From contig ML978125.1 of the NCBI GenBank assembly GCA_010015805.1, forward strand, positions 124,001-188,000: a DNA stretch of 64,000 nucleotides, read 5' to 3'. Made by a program: the position numbers and the translations under genes. The stretch comes from Rhizodiscina lignyota. Taxonomy: Eukaryota; Ascomycota; Dothideomycetes; Aulographales; Rhizodiscinaceae. Shown piece after piece: positions 9,924 to 19,391 of the stretch; positions within the stretch are counted from its first letter, which is position 1, and each line of letters opens with the position of its first letter. The notes under the pieces are model-generated. The model searched no databases. It was not told the origin of the DNA and worked only from the letters and a program-made list of their open reading frames with translations.

Positions 9924-12479
9924 TCACGGAAACTCAAAAATGCTAACTGTATGACAAAACCAATTCGCATTCGGGATGTTCGGCACGAGCGCCACCTTAT
10001 CCACCTCCACCATATCTGTGGCGGCAATCGTATTCAAATTGTAAATATAAATAGCCTCCGACTTCTCTAAACTGACCATGTGCTCCTGGCAGTTTGATGT
10101 GAGTAAACAGGCTGAATCGTAGTTGTTGAAGAAGGAGTACAACCCCGCGCCAAATATCAGGATGTACGCGCTGTTGTAGATGCGCAGCCCGAATGTCTTG
10201 TAGCATGTTTGTTGGAAGCACTCGCTGAAGGTTGGGTCGTAGTAGTCCGAGCGTGGAGCGTATGGGACGAGGGCGTTGGGGTTGGATTGCATATACCTTC
10301 GCGTAATTATCAGAAATGTGTATACATAGCTAGATCATGTGCGAGCCGACTTACGCCGTCTCCGTCTGAATCGACGACATGAACACATTCCTTGCGTTTG
10401 CAACCTGATAGTTATAAAGCATGCTGTGCTCCATCGCCGTACCCCACAGCCAAGTCGGTTTCTGAGACTCGATGAGAATGCCGCGGCCGTTGTAGATGTT
10501 GATCTGGTTGTGATCCGGCAGATCGAGCTCGTGATCGGAGACCCACCCCCAATTATTCTCCATATAGACCGACGCGTCACTGGTGATATGCATGAGCATA
10601 AATGCGCCAAAGCACTGCGCATTAGGGAATGTCTGGAGATTGGGCGTTTTTGTGCAGATGTTGGACTGCAAAAGGGTTCCGGCCGTGCCCCCAATCCGCC
10701 AGTGTACTTCCCACATGGCAGCATTTCCAGGTTGATCTCCCGCTAAATTCCACTCGATGATGATGGCACCTGGAGCAGGGCCACGAGTCTCGAACACCAT
10801 GTCTGTCATTTCGACATGGCCGACGTCACCTGGATTCCCGACTCTCCAAGCCGGCTTGGGATTATTGATATCAGAGAATGTTGGCGAAGAGCCATCAACC
10901 ATGATCATCGGGAACTCCTCTCCAGTCATCCGAATATTTGCTGGAACCTGGATAGTGTCTCTGATTAAGTATGCGCCGTGGTCGAAGAAAACTACCTGAT
11001 TGGTGGATACGGTGTTGAATAAGGTCTGAATAGCGGCGGTATCATCCGACACGCCATCACCTATTGCACCAGCATCCTTAACCGACATAAAAGACGTTAC
11101 AGGGAGCTCCTCGTACTGTGGTTTGGATCTCTCAAATATTGTGCCGCTGGGAGTGAGGAGACCAGACGGCTTCGGCGGCGGATCAACCATGCGCTGAATG
11201 CGTGCCGAAGCCGCTGTCGGCTCGTAGCAGGTTAAATTGCCAACTTGTTGGGCCGCGATGAAAGCACTATAGACTGTCCCTTGCGCCCAGGATTGAATCT
11301 TCTGGCCCCCGGCTAAGATGGTCGTGCCATTTGGAGATGCGACGGCTGTCGTAGCGCCCGTAAAGTCGACGTTATCAAATACGAAGGAACCGCCAGTCGT
11401 TGCCATGCTATTGTTGGAGAACGATGTTAAAACGGCGATTGGCGTGTTAATGAATGTACTATCCTGCAGCGTGCCTGATCCGACAGTTTGAACGCCTCCA
11501 GCGCCGGAGCTGTTGTCCATGTTCGAGAGGTCGATACCGATTTTGCAGCCGTTGAAGGTGTTCGATTTGAACGCCCACAGCCAATCCCAGTTCATGTATA
11601 CCCCAGTGTTGCATCCATTGAACGTCAGATTGCGGCTCGTGAACTGCTGGTTGCCAAGGTAGAATCCGACATTTCCTCCATTGAAGATAAGGTCGCACAT
11701 AAATCCTCCAGAGCCGTTATCCATGAAGATACCTCTTTGCTGATTGTCCGCGCTGACTGGCTGCATATTGATTACGATATTCTGTAACTGTGTGGCCTGC
11801 GCGACCTGCCAATGTAGGCCGGCATTGAGAGAGTTTGCAGGTAGTAGTGTAAGGTCGAGAATCAAATTCCGTACTTGGCGGTAGAAATTATTCTGATTCG
11901 CATACCAGCTAGCGCCACCTGGGTAGTAGACATCTGAATCTAAGAGGCCAATCCCGAAGAAGCCTGGTAGACCTTGAATGATGGGCATGTCCAAAGGATC
12001 ACCGATGACCGAAGTAAAGTAGTACATTATGATGGGTGTGCTAATCATGTATGTGCCGGAAGGAATATAGACCACTGCAGGTGTTGTTGTCGAAGAATCG
12101 CATCCTGATCCACAGCGGTTTCCGTCGGCGATTGCAGCATTGATGGCATTCGTATCATCGGTAACTCCGTCACCTGATTTTGATCAGCGATGACTATCTG
12201 GCTTCCAATTTTAGTTCCATGGTACCTTTAGCGCCATAGTCCTTTACATTTCGATAGACGACATATGTGCTGTTTGTACCAAATGGTACTTTGCCCTGCT
12301 TCTTCATCAAAGAATACCAATATGACGTCCCGGACTGTCGCCTATGTTCTCTCGCATGGACCTAGTCATGGTTCAGTAACTAGCCAGACAAAACATTGAG
12401 GAGTGTTTACCGAGAGGCAAAATACTGCCAACAGAAATAACAACCTCCATAACGTCGGCTGTGTAGTCAATGTGATCAT
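9924..12479 (-). CDS. Secreted glucan 1,3-beta-glucosidase, GH55
   Basis: Four exons on the minus strand: 12411-12479, 12226-12361, 10355-12173 and 9924-10296; introns of 49, 52 and 58 bp with GT..AG ends keep phase, giving 798 residues. Residues 1-23 form a signal peptide (MITLTTQP then LLFLLAVFCLS). The mature part has the two pectate-lyase-like halves of GH55, each opening with the same motif: VYRNVKDYGAKGDGVTDDT at about 58-76 and SVKDAGAIGDGVSDDTAAI at about 432-450. The C-terminus has the Cys-containing tail (FQQTCYKTFG) seen in fungal members. GH55 enzymes release glucose from the non-reducing ends of beta-1,3-glucan, outside the cell, for cell-wall turnover, nutrition or mycoparasitism. 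Family assignment is firm; exact donor sites are inferred. Confidence 0.93.
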
Positions 12480-13025
12480 TGCAAAGGAGACTCGGACACG
12501 AATACTGAAATCAAAATGAGCGGCTCGGTTCGGTAGAGAAGATTCAAGGTAATCGCAAACTCAACAGTAGTAAGGAGCGAATTCAGACATGAGTGGCTCG
12601 AGTGAGTATTGTTTGTATTGCCGTAACGACTGGACGCTCAAAGATTCAGAGAGACAGAAAGTCTGATGTCGCGAAATTCGCGACTATCGAGCATGTTGTT
12701 CGGCTCCTGTGCACCTCCTCCAGTGCGGACTTCGGAATGCCTTCGAACAAAGAAAAAGTGTCGGCAGCCGATTGAGTACGGGAGCCGCAACGCAAGGACG
12801 AAGTATATCTACATTCCCTTAAATAAATAAAAAACCTCTGTACGGATACAGATCTCACATTTACCAAGGGAGTACCGCGTGCCGGCCGATCGTGGAGGGG
12901 AGGATACCATATCTTGTCCAACTTCAGGGGCTCGTCCTGCGGAAAAGTTCCTGCCAGGGCTCCTGAGGATCCAAGTAGTAAGACATGATACTTAAATCCG
13001 CGCGTAAATAGTTCTTTCAATTACA
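12480..13025. other. Intergenic: GH55 promoter and Cdc26 3' region
   Basis: About 545 bp between two minus-strand genes. The left part is the upstream region of the GH55 gene, the right part the 3' flank of Cdc26. A 124-residue minus-strand frame (12646-13020) has unlikely composition and no recognisable motif and is not called. Confidence 0.35.
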
Positions 13026-13241
13026 TCAAGCTATCGAACCACCTACGCCCATGATCCGCTCCTGCTGGGTCCGGGAGGGTCTCGAGTTGCTTTGCTCTGT
13101 TTTGCCGCCATTTACTCCGGGCCTCTTGCTCTCGGCGGACTGCGCATGTTGCTGTGCTTGAAGGTGTTCTTGGCGTCTCTTCTCATAGTCTTCGAGGTCT
13201 TTCGCGTCGAGAGTGATGACGGTTGGTGGACGGCGAAGCAT
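13026..13241 (-). CDS. cdc26: Anaphase-promoting complex subunit Cdc26
   Basis: Single exon, 71 residues, ATG at 13241. The start MLRRPPTVITLDAKDLEDYE is the diagnostic Cdc26/Apc12 N-terminus (MLRR(K/P).T.I.L...D...YE), which in the known complex inserts into the TPR groove of Cdc16/APC6 and stabilises it. The remainder is a polar, Gln/Ser-rich tail ending RIMGVGGSIA, in line with other fungal members. The protein works in the nucleus as a non-catalytic part of the APC/C ubiquitin ligase that drives mitotic exit. The gene is divergent from the mitochondrial-type gene at 13551 over a 309-bp shared promoter. It is short enough to be missed by many gene finders. Confidence 0.82.
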   Translation of the reverse strand: MLRRPPTVITLDAKDLEDYEKRRQEHLQAQQHAQSAESKRPGVNGGKTEQSNSRPSRTQQERIMGVGGSIA

Positions 13242-13550
13242 TGTGAGAGAATTTGTCCTAGAGGAAATGAGACTGTATTTGTGATATTAAAAAACAGAAT
13301 GACCAAGCCTACTTGCGAGATGTTATTGAGTAAGAGTTCAGGCAGAAAGAGGATGCGTTGTAAGTGTATGTGGTGAGAAATTGGGAAGTGTTTCTTACTC
13401 GGAGACGCGTCTGTGTTGTTGCTCGCTGCGCGGCTGCGCGGCTGCATGACTCGCGATTCGTGCAAGCTCCGAGGATTTTCCAGAGAGGTCAACTTGCATC
13501 TCAGCTTCGACTTCGACTTCAACTTCAGCGCCCCTTAATCCCCCACTACC
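13242..13550. promoter_or_regulatory. Shared divergent promoter of cdc26 and the 13551 gene
   Basis: 309 bp between two divergent ATGs. The half next to 13551 has repeated cttcgacttc/aacttc runs (13505-13530) typical of pyrimidine-rich fungal leaders. There is also a cgcgcggctgcgcggctgcat stretch near 13425-13446 with a direct gcgcggct repeat. No TATA seen. Confidence 0.35.
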
Positions 13551-14767
13551 ATGCTCAAACTAAACTTCCGGTCCTCAATTGGGCCTGGGAGACCCATCTC
13601 CTCCGAATTCCTCCAAATCACCCTCACGCCAACCTCCGCATCCCCCAGTAAATTCCGCCCTTTCAGCTCCTCTCACCGTTTCGCCGATGGAGAGATTTCA
13701 GGCTCAAACCCATCTTCACAGCAATATACTTGTAAACTGTCTCTAGTCTCCAATTGCGGATCATTTCTAACATACCCACAGCCCGTCGCGCCAAAATTGC
13801 AAGCTCGCAATCCGCAAACCAAGCAATCCAGTCATTATCACGCTCTCCACCTCGCGAACCTTCGAACAGTGGCACTGTCCGCGCGGGAACTCCTAATCGC
13901 CCGCAGAGGCGGAAGCCTGGGGTTGGAGGACTGAGGTTTGGGCCGGCGATCGATGCGCCTGTGGGAGATGGACAGCGTGGCGCTCCTGCTCAGCGTGCTG
14001 CGCCTAGTCCACCAATTCGTCGAGAGGCCAGTGGTCCACGGGAGCCCACCGCTCCGGTTGTGCGAAAAGTGCAGTTTGGTCAGAGAACAAATACTCCGTC
14101 GCGATTTGATCCACCACGCAGTGAAGGTGTGCCGGAAGTGAGGCGTAGGCTGGCTCTAGCTCCGGCTCCGGCACAAGAGGAAGTGAGCGAGGGCCCGAAG
14201 AGTGGGCTGGACATATTTGGCCGCACAGCAGAAGAAGAAGACTTAGACCGTGTCGAGGACATCGTGGTGCAAGAAATCGACTTGGAACAAGAACGCGAGA
14301 CCGAAACGGAGCACCGTACTGGTGCACTTGCAGCGTCTCATGGTGTGACAGATAACGAGTGTGCACAGAAACGCGCAGCAGTACTGGATGAATTCCGCCT
14401 GAAGGAGGAAAATGTGCGTAATACGAAACCTGTATTTCCCGACCAGCGACCGGGGAAATATTTGAAGAACAAGTACAGGAAGGAACGAGAGGAGTGGATT
14501 GCTCAGTTGCCACGGGAAGACAAGTTCTTCCCGCACACTGCAGAGACGGTACGGCAGCTGAATGGCCTGTTTGATGGGGGGAGGTATACGATCAGTAAGA
14601 CAGACAATAAGACGACGAATGGAATGGTGATGGCTGCTGTGGAGAGGTATACGAGTTTCAATCAGACGTATGCGGAGCATCAGCGAGGTGGAATATTGAA
14701 GCATGTTAGCAGAGCGCTGCATGAGCAGGATGTTGCGCAGTCGGCGCAGGCGGCACAGAGACGGTGA
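13551..14767 (+). CDS. Uncharacterised protein with mitochondrial-type presequence
   Basis: Two exons, 13551-13731 and 13782-14767, joined by a 50-bp intron (donor GTAAAC, branch-like CTAAC, acceptor CACAG) in phase 1, giving 388 residues. The N-terminus (MLKLNFRSSIGPGRPISSEF, then KFRPFSSSHRFADG) is rich in Arg, Ser and hydroxylated residues with no acids, and the RPFSSS motif is typical of a mitochondrial processing region. The middle is Arg/Pro-rich and likely disordered. The C-terminal third (from about residue 265) is compact and charged (VFPDQRPGKYLKNKY, REEWIAQLPREDKFF). I do not recognise the family; a fungal mitochondrial ribosome or mRNA-metabolism factor would fit, but that is a guess. 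Confidence 0.75.
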
Positions 14768-14923
14768 GAGCGTAAGATAAGAGCCATAGAAACTGTGGTT
14801 GACTTCTCTGTTTCTATATGTAGTATGTAGATACCTGAGTGCAATCCGAAGGAGGTGCTTGCATAAAATCAAGCATTTAGCGCTCGCTTGCAGAGTAACC
14901 ATGTACAGCACAGATTTCAAAGT

Positions 14924-15931
14924 TTAACTCCCTTGAGAGTGCATATTCTGCCATCTTACCGCATCTATCAGGCCTCTCAGCCACGGTTCGGCAAGTGGTA
15001 TATCTATTATCAGCGCATAGTCTTTCCATTCGTCGCTGTCGGGAATGGCTTCAAGAATTCTCCTCAACTTTGGCACAGGACACTGGATAGCTGGATGCCG
15101 CGGCATGTCCACCGTCAGTAATGTCTGAGACGTCAGTCTCGCTCTGGCGTCCCTTTCACTCCGGTTGCCAAATGAGTCGACAGTATACACCACAATCTCA
15201 ACAAGGAGTCTGCGCATGTCCTCCTCACTCGTCACAACAGCTCGAAAGGCGTTCCAGAGGGTCTCATAATCATCCGCATCATCATAAATCCGTCTTTCAC
15301 AGCCCCCCTGTGCAGAAACAGCAAGAATTCTCGCGAGCGCTTCTCGCCAGTCATCCGTCGGCGAATCTCTTGGCTCGTCCAAAAACGTCAACTTCGCCAT
15401 ACAACATCCCCCAAAAACGTCCTTCTCCAACCACCGCAGCTCGTTAAAGAAAGTCGTATTCGGCTCAACATCTCTCTTCGCCTTCTTCAGTAGCGTCCAC
15501 GCCTGCTCGAGCCTCATGCCTTCATTCAACATCAAAGTCGCCAATACGGCCGTCGCGCTGCGCGAGACACCAAAGGAGCAGTGAAACAAGATTCGTCCAT
15601 TACTGGCCTTTGCGGCACGCACAAAGCCGGCGATTTGGCGGAATCGCGGGCTAAGACGCTCTGAGGAGTCGTCTTTGGCGGGAACGCGGAGGTACATGAA
15701 GTACGAGGGGTGATAGTTGGGATGCTCCAGGGTTAAGTTGATGATGTGGGTTATACCGTATATGTGCAGGAGCGTGAGGTTTGAGGCGAAGACATAGCCA
15801 CTGATGTACATCTCGTTGGAGATTCTGGACATGTCGAGATTGGTGGCCGGAAGGGCTTGAGTGTTGTCTGCCTTCGACATCACTGGTCTTCGTGCACCGT
15901 CCGGCTGGTTGAAATGCTCGGAAGCCTCCAT
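14924..15931 (-). CDS. Dual-specificity protein phosphatase
   Basis: Intronless, 335 residues, ATG at 15931. The catalytic domain spans about residues 35-180: substrate-recognition strand MYISGYVFASN, general-acid Asp in LRVPAKDDSSE (about 86-88), and the P-loop HCSFGVSRSAT at 117-127 (HCxxGxxRS with Cys118 as nucleophile). This is the layout of small atypical DUSPs, which dephosphorylate Tyr and Ser/Thr residues. The last ~150 residues, starting about 185, are acidic and carry no domain I know; they contain many aromatic and Asp residues (DDADDYETLWNAFRAVV). The gene is divergent from rtn1 and converges on the 13551 gene with only 156 bp between their ends. Substrate unknown. Confidence 0.88.
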   Translation of the reverse strand: MEASEHFNQPDGARRPVMSKADNTQALPATNLDMSRISNEMYISGYVFASNLTLLHIYGITHIINLTLEHPNYHPSYFMYLRVPAKDDSSERLSPRFRQIAGFVRAAKASNGRILFHCSFGVSRSATAVLATLMLNEGMRLEQAWTLLKKAKRDVEPNTTFFNELRWLEKDVFGGCCMAKLTFLDEPRDSPTDDWREALARILAVSAQGGCERRIYDDADDYETLWNAFRAVVTSEEDMRRLLVEIVVYTVDSFGNRSERDARARLTSQTLLTVDMPRHPAIQCPVPKLRRILEAIPDSDEWKDYALIIDIPLAEPWLRGLIDAVRWQNMHSQGS

Positions 15932-16620
15932 AGTTCCTAGCTTTTGATGCTATCGATAGAAAGGCTACTCTCAATTTGTCCGATTGGTACACTTCATGTA
16001 TTCATGTTATGCCTTCGCTTTCCGTGGCAAAGCCGCGGTTTGAGTTGGCTTGGCATGAGTCTTTCGTACGAAGCGGGTGTATGATAGAGCCGACGGAGAG
16101 ATGGAGAGAATTTGAAACAAGCAGACGAAGAATAGCGGAAGAGTGAAGAAGGTGGCTGAGAAGTGAATGGTCAAGATGGAATGGTGTGGCAGTTGACTCT
16201 CTCATGACCCCTATCACCAGAACCAGGCAGCCTAGCGTTGATGCAAGCGCGGAATCACATGCGGAGGGCAGGAGAGCGGGCTAGGGAGACTGGGAAACTT
16301 GGAAGAGCATCATGGCCGCATTTCAGGCTGGCGAAGGGTGTCCTTAACGTGCTCACAGCCTTCAATCTCGCTACCGAACAATTTTGAGGTGAGCAGAAGC
16401 TTTCACGGCCGTGTTTTGAAGTTGGGATTGACTGATGCAAGCTTTGGCGCTAGAGCGTCACCACAGCCAGGATTATGGGTTGAGCACGTTGCACACTTCC
16501 ACATTTCCACCCTACCTCACACAAACATCACCTCTGCAACTGCTTCCAACTCCTCCTCCTCCTTTCTCTGCAATCTTCGCATCTCTCTTTCCACACAGCA
16601 AGCAGCAAGCAGCAAGCAGC
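15932..16620. promoter_or_regulatory. Divergent promoter of phosphatase and rtn1, with CT-rich rtn1 leader
   Basis: About 690 bp. The 120 bp before the rtn1 ATG are strongly pyrimidine-rich (cctcctcctcctttctctgc near 16545-16570), a usual sign of a highly expressed fungal gene, and end in a short tandem repeat. No TATA box seen on either side. Confidence 0.4.
16597..16620 (+). repeat. Tandem 7-bp repeat (AGCAAGC) just before rtn1 ATG
   Basis: Three full copies and a partial fourth of AGCAAGC run from 16597 to 16620 and end directly at the ATG of rtn1. It would be part of the 5' leader. Confidence 0.7.
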
Positions 16621-18665
16621 ATGTCAGAAGGTGAGCAGCCCCAGCAACGGGCAGACCCGCCTCCGCATGCAATTCGTACGAGCTCACCACCAAGCAGCAG
16701 CGCCCAACGGCAACACGCTGGAAAGCGCAAAGGACACCGTGTTTAACTGTGAGGTACGTCAATCCATCAGCTGCATAAAGCAACACGGTGGCCCCCTATC
16801 TCTTTGCTGCCTATTCTCGTTTGAGCGAGAAAGCTAACGACTCCTCTTATCTCCAGTTTTTCCCTGCTTGTCCCGCAACATCGGAAGAAGCTCCTTTACA
16901 GCACGAAAGCGACCTCATCTTTGCCCCTGTATCCTGTTTTCGTTGATTACGACACCGACTCTAACATTGTCCTGTCAGCTGCACAATCTGCCATGGACAC
17001 TGTGCAGAATCATCCAATGACGCAAAATGTCACAAACGGTAAGGTGCGTGATCGAAAATCAACCCTCCGAACTACATTTCGGCAAGAAGCTGACTGCGAG
17101 TAGCATACGCGATTGACAATATGGCATCCACTGTACTCATATTAAATAGGCCCTGTCGGCGAGAAGGTCAAGGAGGAGAAGGACAAAACCGCGTCAGAAT
17201 TCCGTGACCTCGCCGACTCGCGCACCACGCCGGAACAGCCTGCAGCTACCGGCCAACCATTGACGCGTATGAGCACATAGTAACAGCTTGAAAACTGTAT
17301 ACTGACCAGAGCCCAGACTATCACTCCATGTTCTACCGTCTTCTGAGCGTATGTTCTTCCGCTAATACTATGCAAACGAACTGCTGACAATCTCGATAGT
17401 GGAAGAATCCCCGCGCAACTGGCATCTCTTTCGTCTCAGCTGTGGTCTTCATCTTCATGTGCCGCTACCTCAACATCCTCCGCTACATCTTCCGGGGTCT
17501 GTACACCGTTCTGGGCATCACTGCTGCCGCCGAGGTTGTTGGCAAGAGTGTCTTCGGCAACGGCTTCACCAGCCAGATACGTCCAAAGAGATACATGACA
17601 ATCCCAAAGGAGAGCTTGGAACGCTTCACGGACGACGTCGAGCAGCTGATCAACTTCTTCGTCATCGAGTTCCAGCGCATCGTCTTTGCCGAGAACATTT
17701 ACGTCACCGTTGGTGTAAGCACTCCTCCCTTCCATACCACTTCTTTGAACGCGATAGCTAACATCTATCTTACGACAGGCCTTCTTCTCCGCCTTCATCT
17801 CCTACTACCTAATCAAATGGCTCCCCGTCTGGGGCCTCTCCCTCCTCGCAACCTGCCTCCTCTATCTTTGCCCGCTCATCTACATCCAGAACAAGGAGCT
17901 CATCGACGCCCAGCTCAACCAGGCCAACGACCTCATGTCCAAGCAGGCCGCCCAGGTGCGCGAGATGACCGGCCAGTACACCAGCAAGGCGGGTGAGCAG
18001 ATGCGAACCTACGCCACCCAGGCGCAGAAGCAGGCTCAAGGTCTGATGGGCCAGGCCAAGCAGAAGGCTGGATACGCGGCTCCCGCGCAGGACAGGATTC
18101 CGCCACATGAGAGCGATTTCCCGAAGGCACCAGCTAATGACATTGAGCCACCAAAGGAGGAGGCTGCTGAGAAGGAGGGTGCTGAACCTGTTGCTGCGTG
18201 AGTGCGCAGCATGGTGTCACTGCCGTGTTCACGTGGATGAGAAAAGGCTTTTGTTGACGACGGTGACATAGGGAGGTGGCGGACGTGAAAATGGATCTCG
18301 ACGAGGCAGTTGAGGAGATCAAGGAGGAATCGAATGAACAGATTCAACGAGTGCGGACGGAAATTGAACAGACTATGGATGATGTCCAGGAAAAGGGAAA
18401 AGAAAAAGATGATAATGAAGGTGTTGGTATCGAGAATTCGGGCGTAAATGATGAGGAAGGCGATAAGGCGGAGGAGCAGAATGAAGACAACACACCTGTG
18501 GAGCCTCGGGAGCCAGAGGAGCGAGCTGAGGCTATGGACGTTGAAGCGGATCCAGAGCCAGAGGCGTCACCGCAGGCAGAGGATGCAAGCACAGAAGCGG
18601 CTGAGTCTAATGACGAGGACGTGGACATGCGCATTGGGAGGCGGAGTACTGCTGCGACGATTTGA
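16621..18665 (+). CDS. rtn1: Reticulon-domain ER-shaping protein Rtn1
   Basis: Seven exons proposed: 16621-16630, 16979-17038, 17150-17266, 17317-17348, 17400-17714, 17779-18197, 18272-18665; phases agree and give 448 residues. The reticulon homology domain starts about residue 64 (LTHYHSMFYRLLSW) and holds two long hydrophobic hairpins, around ATGISFVSAVVFIFMCRYL to LGITAAAEVV, and around FISYYLIKWLPVWGLSLL to LCPLIYI, separated by the VEQLINFFVIEFQRIVFAEN loop. Such hairpins wedge the outer ER leaflet and shape tubules and nuclear pores. The tail is amphipathic (Gln/Ala-rich), then acidic. The tiny first exon and its 348-bp intron are the least certain part. The last intron (18198-18271, GTGAGT..ATAG) contains a stop; if retained, the protein ends at 18201 without the acidic tail. 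Confidence 0.85.
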
Positions 18666-19391
18666 GACCTTCCTCTACCTTTTTTTTTCTTTCCCATGCA
18701 GCACATGTACCTATGACACCTTTTTCCTTCTCTCTGGTATCACGGCTTCTCCCCCTTGTTCAGCCCAGCAAGCGAAGGTTGTATTTTAAGCTCTTTTCTT
18801 TGGTGCATACGTCTGGCTCCACGATCGAATGAACGCCGTCCTTACAATTATAATTGAATCAATATGGTACGAATTCGCTTCGAATGTTCGTGAGATCTGT
18901 ATGGCGAATCTGTATGGCGATGACGTATTGGGCGGACCAATTATCAACATCAAGACGCAGAGGGCAAAAATAATCCAATGCGCTTCCATCTCACTCGTTC
19001 TTCGGTGATTATACTATCTCAATATACATGCTAGAAGTCTGGTACGGAGAAATATCTTTCTTCATTTGGACGAGGATGATGTGGTGTCCATCAAAACCCT
19101 AACCCTACATACTCGTACTATACCCCTGTCCATGTTACTAAGCTCGCGTTGCACTTTACGCGTCGACGCGTCTCCCAGCCTCCTCCAATACTTAGTTCGT
19201 TGTATTTTCTCTCGCTGCATAGACTACCTTCTCTACGATTATATCGTGGCATCGAATAGCTATACGCATACGCTATTCTCGTCTTACTTCACATACATTT
19301 GAGGACTTCATACCTTACTGAAATTGTCCATCCATCCACACCCTGAACTCCACTTCGAGGCGCCGTTTCCGCTCCTGCACCCAAACGCACA
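18666..19391. other. Intergenic: rtn1 3' flank and cdt1 promoter
   Basis: About 725 bp. Starts with a T9 tract just after the rtn1 stop. The sequence aaccctaaccctac near 19099-19112 resembles two telomere units but is too short to mean anything. No gene seen. Confidence 0.35.

Noticed and set aside
12646-13020. 124-codon minus-strand frame directly below cdc26
   Set aside because: No family features and lies where the 3' UTR of cdc26 is expected.
13551-13934. 127-codon frame reading through position 13732
   Set aside because: It runs into a 50-bp intron; the spliced form joins the mitochondrial presequence to the long second exon.
19099-19112. Telomere-like aaccctaaccctac
   Set aside because: Only about two units inside an ordinary intergenic region; not an interstitial telomere array.
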